Source: Acetobacter oeni (GTDB lineage Bacteria > Pseudomonadota > Alphaproteobacteria > Acetobacterales > Acetobacteraceae). From it: a stretch of DNA of 64,000 nucleotides. Below the pieces are notes generated by a model, which saw nothing but the letters and a program-made list of their open reading frames with translations, did no database searches and was not told the origin of the DNA. The stretch spans positions 26,798-90,797 of the forward strand of contig NZ_WOTA01000018.1 in the NCBI RefSeq assembly GCF_011516825.1, in the 5' to 3' direction. Positions 18,397-26,622 of the stretch are shown here, in pieces (the first letter of the stretch is position 1; each line of letters begins with the position of its first letter). The translations under genes were made by a program, and so were the position numbers.

Positions 18397-19188
18397 TCAG
18401 TCGAGAAGGTCCGGCTCCTGAGCAACAATCCAGTCCCACAAAGGCTGAAAAGAGAAATAGCCGCCCTGATGAGTGCCAACCTGGCTGGCCGTCAGTCGCG
18501 CCACCCCCGGCGCAATCGGCTTTACCGGACCTGCGGCCTGAGCCAGCAACTGGGCATGCGCGGCATTATCCATGGAGATAAACCACCAGGCCGCTGCCTC
18601 CACGGAAGGCCCGACTGTCAGCAGACCATGATTCTGAAGGATCAGCGCCTTTCTGCTGCCCAGCGTCTCCGCCAGCCGCTCACCCTCGCTGTCGTCGAGC
18701 ACGACACCACTAAAAGGATCGAAGACCACATGATCTTCATAAAACGCGCAGGAATCCTGGGTAAGCGGAAGCAGTTCGGTTCCCAGCACCGAAAAAGCCT
18801 TGCCATAAGTGGAGTGCGTGTGCGCGGCCGCAATGACATCCGGCCGCGCCTTGTGCAGCGCGGAATGAATCGTGAACCCCGCCGCGTTGACCGGTCTGTC
18901 CCCGATCAGGATCGTGCCGTCATGACCGACAAGCTGCAGATCGGAAACCTTTATCTGCGAGAAATGCACCGCAAGCGGATTGATCCAGTACTGATCGGGA
19001 AATTCCGGATCTCTGACCGTCACATGCCCTGCCAGCCCCTGATCGAACCCATACCGGGCGAACAGCCGGAACGTCGCGGCCAGACGCTGCTTCCGGTGGA
19101 GACGTTCCTCCCCGAACGATACAGCCGCCGGTCGCGGCTCCAGACGACGATGACGCGCTTTCGGAACAGCCTGTGTGATGACATTCAC
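18397..19188 (-). CDS. Class II aldolase/adducin family protein
   Basis: 263-residue member of the fuculose-phosphate aldolase superfamily. Zinc-ligand motifs are present: AAHTHSTYG (His pair near 121-123) and LQNHGLLTVG (His near 186). The N-terminal part contains RLFARYGFDQGLAGHVTVRDPE, typical of the adducin-head branch often annotated as aldolase without a known substrate. The gene lies between a 2-hydroxyacid dehydrogenase and a thiol dioxygenase, which suggests cleavage or decarboxylation of a small hydroxyacid derived from an organosulfur compound. That role is inference. Confidence 0.85.
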   Translation of the reverse strand: MNVITQAVPKARHRRLEPRPAAVSFGEERLHRKQRLAATFRLFARYGFDQGLAGHVTVRDPEFPDQYWINPLAVHFSQIKVSDLQLVGHDGTILIGDRPVNAAGFTIHSALHKARPDVIAAAHTHSTYGKAFSVLGTELLPLTQDSCAFYEDHVVFDPFSGVVLDDSEGERLAETLGSRKALILQNHGLLTVGPSVEAAAWWFISMDNAAHAQLLAQAAGPVKPIAPGVARLTASQVGTHQGGYFSFQPLWDWIVAQEPDLLD

Positions 19189-19212
19189 CGGAATAATCCT
19201 CTGATTCTGCGT

Positions 19213-20199
19213 TCAGTAGCCACGGAGCGGATCGACGATGTCGAGAAGAGGCCGTCCGTCGAGATAACGTTCGATATTTTCCCGGACACGATCGGAAAAC
19301 CGGCGCCGCACATCCGGCCCCGACCAGCAGATATGCGGGGTGAGACGAATACGGGGATGGCTGTAAAACGGATGCCCGGGGGGCAGCGGCTCCGGATCGG
19401 TCACATCAAGCGTCGCAAACCCCGGACGACCGGCATCCAGAGCGCGGAGCAGAGCCTCCTGATCGATAAGCGCGCCACGTGCGATATTGACAAGATGCTG
19501 ACCCGGCTTCGAGACAGCCAGAACGGACGCGCCGATGATCCCACGCGTTTCCGGCGTCAGCGGCGCGGCCAGAACCAGATGATCCGCCTCCTTCACAAGT
19601 TGCTCCAGGGATGAAGCCGCCTCAACTCCTTCCTCAACACCAGACCATCCGGTCCGGCGCAGGGCCAGAACACGCATGCCAAAAGCACGCGCGCGGCCGG
19701 CGATAGCCCGCCCCGTGGCGCCAAAACCGAAAAGACCCAGCCTGCGTCCCTCAAGTGTGCCGCTGGCCGGGTTATCCCCGAGCTTCCGCGCCGTCTCCAG
19801 CCATGCCGCCGGCCCGTCGGGACGCAGGATATCGATCCGCTTTTCATGAAGCAGAAGCGCGGTCAGCACATATTCCGCGATCGGAACCGCCGCATCTCCG
19901 CGACCACATGTAACAAGCCGGTCACGCAGCAGCCACTCCGGAAAACCATCGACACCCGCGGACGCGATCTGCACCCAGCGCGGCCCCCTGCCCCAGCTTT
20001 CGGGCACCTCGCGCGGCGCCCCCGCCCAGGCCGGCGAAGGGCCGGTCAGCAGAATGTCAGCCTCGCCGACATCCCATGGCGCACCGCCATCGCGACGCCC
20101 CGGCACCACCGACAGACGACCCTGAAAGCGCTCCAGGTCATGCCCCAGGCGGTCGCCAAGCTGATTGAGCAATACCGGAACAGACGCGGTCTGCGGCAT
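19213..20199 (-). CDS. D-2-hydroxyacid dehydrogenase family protein
   Basis: 328-residue NAD(P)-dependent oxidoreductase of the D-isomer-specific family. The nucleotide-binding loop is GLFGFGATGRAIAG near 158-171. The catalytic Arg is in NIARGALIDQEAL, the Glu lies in the TDPEPLPPGHPF stretch, and the His is in LTPHICWSG. These enzymes interconvert 2-oxoacids and D-2-hydroxyacids. It begins 14 bp after the SsuD-like gene, so it is in the same transcript. Its substrate may be the 2-oxo or 2-hydroxy acid left after desulfonation, but nothing in the sequence fixes it. Confidence 0.87.
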   Translation of the reverse strand: MPQTASVPVLLNQLGDRLGHDLERFQGRLSVVPGRRDGGAPWDVGEADILLTGPSPAWAGAPREVPESWGRGPRWVQIASAGVDGFPEWLLRDRLVTCGRGDAAVPIAEYVLTALLLHEKRIDILRPDGPAAWLETARKLGDNPASGTLEGRRLGLFGFGATGRAIAGRARAFGMRVLALRRTGWSGVEEGVEAASSLEQLVKEADHLVLAAPLTPETRGIIGASVLAVSKPGQHLVNIARGALIDQEALLRALDAGRPGFATLDVTDPEPLPPGHPFYSHPRIRLTPHICWSGPDVRRRFSDRVRENIERYLDGRPLLDIVDPLRGY

Positions 20200-20213
20200 G
20201 ATCGTCGCGCCCC

Positions 20214-21305
20214 TCAGGCAGCCCGGCTTGCCGAGCGTGCGTCTTCCTCAGCAACCAGAGCCCGCACGCGGGGAATCAGATCGCGGCCATATTCATAAGC
20301 ATCAGGCAGCGGATCGAATCCACGAATCAGGAAAGTACTGATCCCGATCCGGTAATAATCCAGCAGCGCATCCGCCACCTGATCCGGCGTACCCACCAGT
20401 GATGTCGAATTCCCCTTCGCCCCGGTCAGCGCCGCGATCCCCGTCCACAAACGCTTGTCGAGCCGCGTTCCCTGACCGGCCGCGGCAAGCAGACGACGCG
20501 ATCCTTCATTCGGAATCTCAGCGTTGCGCGTGAAACCGGTTTTTTCCTGAAGAGACCGGGCTGTCTCAAGAATCCGGTCCGCCCTGGCCCAGGCCGCCTC
20601 CTCCGTATCCGCAAGGACAGGGCGCAGGGACAGCGAGAACCGGGGTGTGCGCCCGTATCGCGCGGCGGAGGCCCGGACCCGGGCAACCGTTTCAGCAACC
20701 TGCTCGTACGTCTCACCCCACAGCGCATAAACATCGGCATGCCGACCGGCCACCGCGATGGCTTCCTCCGATGACCCGCCGAAATAAACCGGAATCCCCG
20801 ACTCACGATAAGGCCGGACGAGCGAGTTCGCCCCGCGAACATCGTAGAATCTGCCAGCATAATCGAAAGACGCCGGCTCGCTCCATTCCTTTCGGACGAT
20901 GTCGAGATATTCGCTCGTCCGGGCATACCGTTCCGCCTTGGTGGTATGATCGCCGTCCGCCTGAAGCTCAATATCACTACCGCCCGTGATGATATGTACG
21001 GCAACCCGGCCCCGTGACAGATGATCAAGCGTGGCAAGCTGACGCGCCACGATGGTCGGCGCGTTAAAACCTGGCCGGTGCGCGATCAGCACACCCAGAT
21101 CGCGGGTCACCGACGTCGCGTGCTGCGCCACAAGAATGCTTTCGGGCGAGCTGGCGTTAAAGGCGATCAGAGTTCTGTCGAATCCACCGTTTTCATGAAG
21201 TTTTGCCGATGTCTCGATATGATTCAGATTCACCACCGGACCCTCCGGAGGAATAATCTCTGACTGATTGCGGCTCCCGATGAAACCAATGAACTCAACG
21301 GACAT
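20214..21305 (-). CDS. SsuD-like FMNH2-dependent alkanesulfonate monooxygenase, paralogue 1
   Basis: 363-residue TIM-barrel luciferase-like monooxygenase. It aligns by eye with E. coli SsuD: RPGFNAPTIVARQLATLD, GRVAVHIITGG, YFGGSSEEAIAVAGRHADVYALWGE and LWTGIAALTGAKGNSTSLVG. SsuD uses FMNH2 and O2 to release sulfite from alkanesulfonates and needs a separate flavin reductase, one of which is encoded at 23126. The protein starts MSVEFIGFIG, the same opening as paralogue 2 at 27438. First gene of the minus-strand operon, divergent from the LysR gene. The exact sulfonate is unknown. Confidence 0.88.
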   Translation of the reverse strand: MSVEFIGFIGSRNQSEIIPPEGPVVNLNHIETSAKLHENGGFDRTLIAFNASSPESILVAQHATSVTRDLGVLIAHRPGFNAPTIVARQLATLDHLSRGRVAVHIITGGSDIELQADGDHTTKAERYARTSEYLDIVRKEWSEPASFDYAGRFYDVRGANSLVRPYRESGIPVYFGGSSEEAIAVAGRHADVYALWGETYEQVAETVARVRASAARYGRTPRFSLSLRPVLADTEEAAWARADRILETARSLQEKTGFTRNAEIPNEGSRRLLAAAGQGTRLDKRLWTGIAALTGAKGNSTSLVGTPDQVADALLDYYRIGISTFLIRGFDPLPDAYEYGRDLIPRVRALVAEEDARSASRAA

Positions 21306-21451
21306 GGCGTGTCCCCTTATTGCACTAAAATGATTAGTGATTAGTTAAATTAACTCTTGCTTATGCAGATAAAACAAGCAAGAAATAATCATAGTGCAGT
21401 TTACGGGCGTTAATATGCCAGAGAGGCATGACCCGATCAGGAGTGCCCGCC
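21306..21451. promoter_or_regulatory. Divergent operator region between SsuD-like gene and LysR regulator
   Basis: AT-rich 146 bp rich in symmetry. TGATTAG is repeated in tandem at 21331-21337 and 21338-21344. A perfect palindrome AGTTAA-A-TTAACT lies at 21343-21355. CTTGCTT and AAGCAAG form an inverted repeat at 21356-21382. LysR-type regulators usually bind such sites upstream of divergent targets, so this is the likely control point of the operon. AGGAG at 21439-21443 is the ribosome site of the regulator. Confidence 0.6.
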
Positions 21452-22339
21452 ATGTCCCAGTCCGGCCATTCCCTCCCGCAGCGCATGGCACGCAACGTGC
21501 CAACCGAACTGCTGCGATCCTTCGTCGCCATTGTCGAAGCCGGCTCCATGGCGCAGGCCACGGAAACGATTTTCCTGACGCAGTCCGCGCTCAGCCTTCA
21601 GATGAAACGACTGGAAGACACCCTTCAGCAAAAACTGTTCCGGCGGGACGGTCGCCGCCTCCTGCTCACCCCCGTCGGCGAGGAACTCGTCACCTACGCC
21701 CGCCAGCTGCTCGCCCTCAATGACCAGATCGTCCGGTCGCTGGGCCAGGATTTCGACCCCGAACCCATCACCATCGGCATGGTGCAGGATTTTGCCGATA
21801 CGATTCTCCCCGACGTCCTCGGGGAATTTCGTCTCGCCCATCCGCGATCAAGACTCGTCGTGCGTGTCGGCGGCTCCGTGGAGCTGCTGGAAATGTTCGA
21901 CCGCTCACGCCTCGATCTCGTTCTCTGCCTCGGTCAGCATGGCGACCGGCAGGGCGCGACATGGGACGTGGTCGGCCACGATCAGATGGCCTGGATCGGA
22001 GACCCCGCCATCGCGGAACGCGAGGAAGTGCCCCTGGTTCTTCTCGAACCTCCCTGCCGTTTTCGTGACGCGGCGCTCCGCGTGCTCACAGAGGAACGGC
22101 GGGATTACCGCCTTGTGCTGGAAACCCCCAACCTGCCGGCCATGCGGGCAGGTGTTCGCGGACGTCTGGGAATCAGTTGTCGTACCCGACGCTTCGCCAC
22201 GGCGGAAGGCCTGCCCGTCATCACCAGCGGAACCCTGCCGGACGTTCCCGCCATCGAGACAATCCTGGTGCGTCGCAACGGCCTTTCAGATGCCGGAACC
22301 GATCTGGGCGACCTTCTGGCGCGGGCGGCCGCCGGTTGA
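21452..22339 (+). CDS. LysR-family transcriptional regulator
   Basis: 295-residue regulator. The winged helix-turn-helix is at the N terminus (VPTELLRSFVAIVEAGSMAQATETIFLTQSALSLQMKRLE, given here as family text over residues about 16-60), and an effector-binding domain follows from about 95. ATG 21452 is preferred over the in-frame ATG 21428 because AGGAG lies 8 nt before it. It diverges from the SsuD-like operon and leads the plus-strand peroxiredoxin/flavin reductase/ABC run, so it probably controls one or both. CysB/Cbl-type and AsfR-type activators belong to the same superfamily, but the inducer here is unknown. Confidence 0.9.
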   Translation: MSQSGHSLPQRMARNVPTELLRSFVAIVEAGSMAQATETIFLTQSALSLQMKRLEDTLQQKLFRRDGRRLLLTPVGEELVTYARQLLALNDQIVRSLGQDFDPEPITIGMVQDFADTILPDVLGEFRLAHPRSRLVVRVGGSVELLEMFDRSRLDLVLCLGQHGDRQGATWDVVGHDQMAWIGDPAIAEREEVPLVLLEPPCRFRDAALRVLTEERRDYRLVLETPNLPAMRAGVRGRLGISCRTRRFATAEGLPVITSGTLPDVPAIETILVRRNGLSDAGTDLGDLLARAAAG

Positions 22340-22434
22340 GCAACACTCAAGCGACAGTTGAAAAGAACTCCTTATGCACCGGACACGCCTCCGCGCCAGG
22401 ATCGGTCGTCGGATATTCTTTTCTGAGGATCATC

Positions 22435-23136
22435 ATGAGTTCAGATCGCGTCAACGCCCGGCCATCGCTCCGGTCCCGGTTCCAGACCCTCGAAGAGGAA
22501 CGGGCCCGCACATGGACACCGGAGGCGCTCGCCGTAAACCGTAACCAGAGAACCCGTCTCGTGCGTGAACACGACGCGACAGCCCATGTCCGTGCCGGCG
22601 ATGTCCTGCCCGATATTTCGCTCCGGCCCCTCGACGGAACGCCGGTTTCTCTGTCCCGTCTTGCTGAAAACGGTCCGTTCGTTCTGGTCTTTTTCCGCTT
22701 TGCCGGGTGTCCGGCCTGTAACATCGCGCTGCCTTATTACCGCGACACACTCTGGCCCCGTCTGTCAGCCGCCGGCATCCCCCTGATCGCCATCTCGCCG
22801 CAGCCAGCCGGACCGCTCAGCGAGATCGTGACCCGGCATGATCTGCCCTTTCCGGTCGTCTCCGACACGGACCTCACCCTCTCCCGCGCGCTCGGGATCA
22901 CCTATGAGTTCGATGAACCCTCCCGTCTGTCAGCCGAAACCAAAGGCGGTAAAAGTGCTTCTCTGAACGGCCTTGACAATACCTGGGAACTTCCAAAACC
23001 AGCCGTGCTGATCGCAGGCGCCGGACGCGTCGTACAGTTCGCCGACATCTCCCCGGACTGGATGGACCGCACAGAAAGCGAAGACATCCTGGACGCACTT
23101 GGTCTGAAAAAGGAGGCCGCCTCCCATGCAGCCTGA
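22435..23136 (+). CDS. AhpC/TSA-type peroxiredoxin-like protein
   Basis: 233-residue thioredoxin-fold protein of the peroxiredoxin-like family. The redox motif is C92-P-A-C95 in FAGCPACN, followed by PISP-type text IAISPQPAG and FPVVSDTDLTLSRALGI. The CXXC spacing is closer to Prx-like/thioredoxin-like proteins than to typical 2-Cys AhpC. GAGGA upstream and ATG 22435 define the start, and the larger open frame is not coding. It overlaps the flavin reductase gene by 11 bp. A role in disposing of H2O2 leaked by reduced flavin, or in thiol redox, fits the context but is inference. Confidence 0.82.
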   Translation: MSSDRVNARPSLRSRFQTLEEERARTWTPEALAVNRNQRTRLVREHDATAHVRAGDVLPDISLRPLDGTPVSLSRLAENGPFVLVFFRFAGCPACNIALPYYRDTLWPRLSAAGIPLIAISPQPAGPLSEIVTRHDLPFPVVSDTDLTLSRALGITYEFDEPSRLSAETKGGKSASLNGLDNTWELPKPAVLIAGAGRVVQFADISPDWMDRTESEDILDALGLKKEAASHAA

Positions 23137-23665
23137 AACACTCGCCGACCTGACACGCCCGCCCGTGGCGACCGATCTTTTCCGTGAGGCCATGAGCCGC
23201 CTTGGCGCGCCGGTCACGCTCGTCACCACGGACGGCCCCGCCGGGCGCCAGGGGCTGACGGTTTCAGCGATCACAAGCGTCAGCGACGCACCGCCAACTG
23301 TTCTCGTCTGCCTCAACCGCTCGAACCGGTCGCACGAAACCTTTTTGCAAAACGGCGTCGTCGGAATCAGCATTCTTGGCGCCCCGCACAATGCGCTGGC
23401 AGGCATTTTTGCCAGCAGCCGGCGCAGCGCAGACGAAAAATTCGCCACCGGCCGGTGGCGGACAGGCCAGACCGGAGCCCCCCTGCTCGATGACGCGGTG
23501 GTGACACTCGACTGCACCATCAGCGATATTCACAGCTCAGGCAGCCACGATGTGCTGTTCTGCATCGTCGAAGCCATCGGCCTGCACGATGCCCCGGAAG
23601 CCGGCCTCGCCTGGTTCGGGAGAAACTTCCACCATCTGCCGCTCTCCGGCAGTGCCACACAATAA
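23126..23665 (+). CDS. Flavin reductase (FMN reductase-like domain)
   Basis: 179-residue flavin reductase-like split-barrel protein: FREAMSRLGAPVTLVTTDGPAGRQGLTVSA, then SDAPPTVLVCLNRSNRSHETF and FGRNFHHLP. Such enzymes supply FMNH2 to SsuD-type monooxygenases, two of which are encoded nearby. A very strong Shine-Dalgarno AAGGAGG at 23110-23116 lies inside the end of the peroxiredoxin gene. It precedes a binding protein gene by 21 bp in the same orientation. Confidence 0.88.
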   Translation: MQPETLADLTRPPVATDLFREAMSRLGAPVTLVTTDGPAGRQGLTVSAITSVSDAPPTVLVCLNRSNRSHETFLQNGVVGISILGAPHNALAGIFASSRRSADEKFATGRWRTGQTGAPLLDDAVVTLDCTISDIHSSGSHDVLFCIVEAIGLHDAPEAGLAWFGRNFHHLPLSGSATQ

Positions 23666-23686
23666 ATCCGCCCGGAAAGAGCAATT

Positions 23687-24739
23687 ATGACATTGGACCG
23701 GTTCACATCCCGCAGAATCCTTCTCGGCGCCGGACTGACGGGGCTCTCCGCCCTCGCCACCCGGCCGCTGTTCGCCCAGACAGCCGCCCACGAAGAGACA
23801 TGCCATTCCGCGGTACCGGACAATGTAAAACCCCTGACAGGCGCGCCGCGGAAACTTACGATCGCATGGAACGAAACAGCCCTCTGCGTCGCTGCGGTGC
23901 CGGTGGCAAAAGAGAAAGGGTTTTTCGCGCGCCGCAATCTGGATATCGATTATATCAATTTCGGCGGCGCCACGGATCAGCTCCTGGAAGCAATCTCCAC
24001 CGGCAAGGCCGACGGCGCGCCCGGAATGGCTTTGCGCTGGCTGAAACCCCTGCAACAGGGCTTTGACGTCAAACTCGTTGCCGGCCTGCATGCCGGCTGC
24101 ATGTATCTGATGGTGCCCGAAGGCAGCCCCGTCAGACAGATCACCGACCTGAAAGGAAAAACCGTCGGCGTCACCGACATGGGTGGCCCCGACCGGAATT
24201 TCTTCGCAATCCGGGTCAAAGAAGCCGGCCTCGATCCGGAAAACGATATTTCCTGGCGCGCTTATCCACCCGACCTCCTGCCGCTCGCGCTTCAGCGCAA
24301 CGAAGTGCAGGCCATCTCGGACGGCGATCCCGTAAGCTGGCTCCAGAAACGCCAGTTCGGCCTGCGGGATATCGACAGCAACATGAGCGACCAGTGGGCA
24401 CATACGACATGCTGCGTGATCGGACTCCGCGGCAGCCTGGTGCGCGACGAACCCGATGTCGCCCGCGCCGTCACACAGGCGATCCTGGAAGCCGGCGCCT
24501 GGCTGGCCTGCAATCCGGAAGAAGCCGGAGAGATCTTCAAACCTTACGCACCCAAAGCCTCCGCCGCCGACCTGGCGGCCATGATCCGTATCCAGGGTCA
24601 TCATCATCAGACACTGGCCGGAACATTCAGAGATGAGATCGTCCTGTATGCGGAAGCTCTGAAAAGCGTCGGCGTCTTTCGTCCTTCTCTCGACACGGCA
24701 CGCTATGCCAGCCGTGTCACACAGGATCTGTTTGTATAA
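23687..24739 (+). CDS. ABC transporter substrate-binding protein (nitrate/sulfonate family)
   Basis: 350-residue exported binding protein. The N terminus has a twin-arginine-like SRRILLGAG before a hydrophobic stretch ending LFAQ, so Tat export is possible. The fold markers are KLTIAWNETALCVAAVPVAKEKGFF, FGGATDQLLEAISTGKADG and DLKGKTVGVTD. The C-terminal region has HHHQTL. Its TAA stop shares an A with the permease ATG (TAATG), so the genes are coupled. The ligand is likely an organosulfonate given the neighbours, but nitrate-type ligands cannot be excluded by sequence alone. Confidence 0.88.
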   Translation: MTLDRFTSRRILLGAGLTGLSALATRPLFAQTAAHEETCHSAVPDNVKPLTGAPRKLTIAWNETALCVAAVPVAKEKGFFARRNLDIDYINFGGATDQLLEAISTGKADGAPGMALRWLKPLQQGFDVKLVAGLHAGCMYLMVPEGSPVRQITDLKGKTVGVTDMGGPDRNFFAIRVKEAGLDPENDISWRAYPPDLLPLALQRNEVQAISDGDPVSWLQKRQFGLRDIDSNMSDQWAHTTCCVIGLRGSLVRDEPDVARAVTQAILEAGAWLACNPEEAGEIFKPYAPKASAADLAAMIRIQGHHHQTLAGTFRDEIVLYAEALKSVGVFRPSLDTARYASRVTQDLFV

Positions 24740-25728
24740 TGAGCGGAACAGACATGGCTTTTTCCGGACAGGCCATAACCGGAACCGCATCGGCATCTCC
24801 CGCCGGGTTACGCCCCGTTCTCCTGCCCTGGCTCGCCGGCCCGGCCTGGCTGGCGGCGGCTCTGGTCACACATTACTGGCCGGACGCCGATGATTTTCCC
24901 GATACGAATCTTCTTGCCATCCTGTTCGGTGTCGTCGGGATCGCCCTCCTTATCGGAGCCGCCCTGCGCCTGCTGACCGTGCGGGCTCCCTGGCTGATCG
25001 TCCTTGGCCTCGGCCTCGGCGCATGGGAGATCGCCCAGGCCAAACTGATCGCCCTCCCGCGCCCGTTCTTCGGAACACCCCAGGATCTGCTGGATGTTTT
25101 CATCACCGACTGGCACCGCCTCGGGCTCAGCCTGCTTCATTCGCTCGGACTGCTCGCCGTGGGCTATGCGGCCGGCTCCCTCTCAGGCATCGCCGTCGGC
25201 ATCGGACTGGGCCGCTCAAAACGCTTTCGGTACTGGACACACCCGATCCTTCGCGCCATCGGTCCCCTGCCGCCCGTCGCGCTGCTGCCACTCGCCTTCG
25301 TGCTGATCCCTTCAAGCTGGCTGGCGGGGGAAGCCCTCATGGCCCTGGCTTCCGGCTTCCCCGCCGCGATCCTCACATGGTCCGGCATCGCCGCCGTCGA
25401 TCCGGCTTACTACGATGTCGCCCGGACCATGGGCGCGCGCGAACGCTTTCTCACATTCCGCGTCGCTCTCCCGGCGGCCATGCCTCAGATTTTCGTTGGC
25501 CTGTTCATGGGACTCGGCGCCTCGTTCGCCATGCTGATCGTGGCCGAAATGCTCGGCGTAAAGGCCGGTCTCGGATTCTACATGCAGTGGGCACAGGGAT
25601 GGGCCGCCTACCCTAATATGTATGCAGCCCTCTTCGTCATGTCGGCGATGTGCACAGGACTTATCACACTTCTGTTCCGCGTCCGCGATCGTATTCTTGT
25701 CTGGCAGAAGGACGGACTGAAATGGTGA
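24739..25728 (+). CDS. ABC transporter permease (sulfonate/nitrate type)
   Basis: 329-residue permease. An N-terminal extension of about 90 residues with two or three hydrophobic segments (LLPWLAGPAWLAAALV, LLAILFGVVGIALLIGAALRLL) precedes the normal permease core. The EAA loop reads VARTMGARERFLTFRVALPAAMPQIFVGLFMG. This longer form is seen in some sulfonate importers. It overlaps the ATPase gene start by 7 bp. Together with the preceding binding protein and following ATPase it forms the second complete importer of the region. Confidence 0.89.
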   Translation: MSGTDMAFSGQAITGTASASPAGLRPVLLPWLAGPAWLAAALVTHYWPDADDFPDTNLLAILFGVVGIALLIGAALRLLTVRAPWLIVLGLGLGAWEIAQAKLIALPRPFFGTPQDLLDVFITDWHRLGLSLLHSLGLLAVGYAAGSLSGIAVGIGLGRSKRFRYWTHPILRAIGPLPPVALLPLAFVLIPSSWLAGEALMALASGFPAAILTWSGIAAVDPAYYDVARTMGARERFLTFRVALPAAMPQIFVGLFMGLGASFAMLIVAEMLGVKAGLGFYMQWAQGWAAYPNMYAALFVMSAMCTGLITLLFRVRDRILVWQKDGLKW

Positions 25729-26492
25729 CACCCTCCCCTGGCAATGGCCTCGCACTCAGCCTCTCCGGCATCCGGCACGGCTACACGATCGGCGGCGATT
25801 TCACCGCCGTCGTAAGCGGCGTCACGCTCAACGTCGCCGCAGGCGAATTCGTGGCGCTGCTCGGCCCGTCAGGCTGCGGAAAATCGACCCTGCTGCGACT
25901 GGTCGCAGGTCTTGAACCCCCGCATGACGGCGAAATTCTCGCCGACGGCCTGCCCGTGCATGGTCCGGACCCGGACCGGATTCTGATGTTTCAGGACCCG
26001 ACCCTCTATCCATGGCGCAACGTCCGCCAGAACGTGGCCCTGTCACAGGATATTTCCGGAAAACGCGACAACGCCGCCATCGATCAGGTTCTCTCGCTTG
26101 TCGGCCTGAACGGTTTCGAACGCGCCTGGCCACACCAGCTTTCCGGAGGCATGGCGCAACGCGCCGCCCTCGCCCGGGCTCTGATAAACCGTCCGAAATT
26201 ACTGCTTCTTGATGAACCGCTCGGAAAACTCGACGCACTCACCCGGCTGACAATGCAGACCGAACTGCACCGTCTCTGGAAAGAGCGCGGCTTCACCGCG
26301 ATCATGGTGACGCATGATGTGGAGGAAGCCCTGTTTCTGGCCACGCGCATTGTCACGCTCAGCACGAGACCAGCCCGGATTTTGTCGGATATTCAGGTCG
26401 ATCTGCCCTTCCACCGCCATCGTGACGACCCGCAGGTTCTGCAACTCCGCAGAGATATCCTGACACAGCTTGGACATCGGGATGACTGGTGA
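25722..26492 (+). CDS. ABC transporter ATP-binding protein (SsuB/TauB/NrtD type)
   Basis: 256-residue ABC ATPase: Walker A GPSGCGKS at 48-55, Q-loop MFQDPTLYPW near 89-98, signature LSGGM at 140-144, Walker B LLLLDEPL at 160-167 and switch VTHDVEEA. ATG 25722 lies inside the permease end, with GTG 25725 next to it. The transcript may end soon after, as a new promoter-like TATAAT lies 50 bp downstream. Confidence 0.91.
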   Translation: MVTPSPGNGLALSLSGIRHGYTIGGDFTAVVSGVTLNVAAGEFVALLGPSGCGKSTLLRLVAGLEPPHDGEILADGLPVHGPDPDRILMFQDPTLYPWRNVRQNVALSQDISGKRDNAAIDQVLSLVGLNGFERAWPHQLSGGMAQRAALARALINRPKLLLLDEPLGKLDALTRLTMQTELHRLWKERGFTAIMVTHDVEEALFLATRIVTLSTRPARILSDIQVDLPFHRHRDDPQVLQLRRDILTQLGHRDDW

Positions 26493-26532
26493 CGTGATTT
26501 CCCACACAAATCGCATCCGCAAAGAAAATTGC

Positions 26533-26548
26533 TCCCGAGTTATAATGA
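26533..26548 (+). promoter_or_regulatory. Promoter candidate with shared TCCCG...TTATAATGA element
   Basis: TATAAT at 26541-26546 preceded by TCCCGAGT. Nearly the same text occurs at 28577-28593 upstream of the orphan binding-protein gene. No clear -35 hexamer is present. It probably drives the hydrolase gene about 80 bp downstream. Confidence 0.4.
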
Positions 26549-26622
26549 AAGACTTTCAATACAAAGCCGGAAACCCCTGAAACCGGAGAACGCTTGTCTC
26601 ACCCGCAGCTCAGGACATCACG

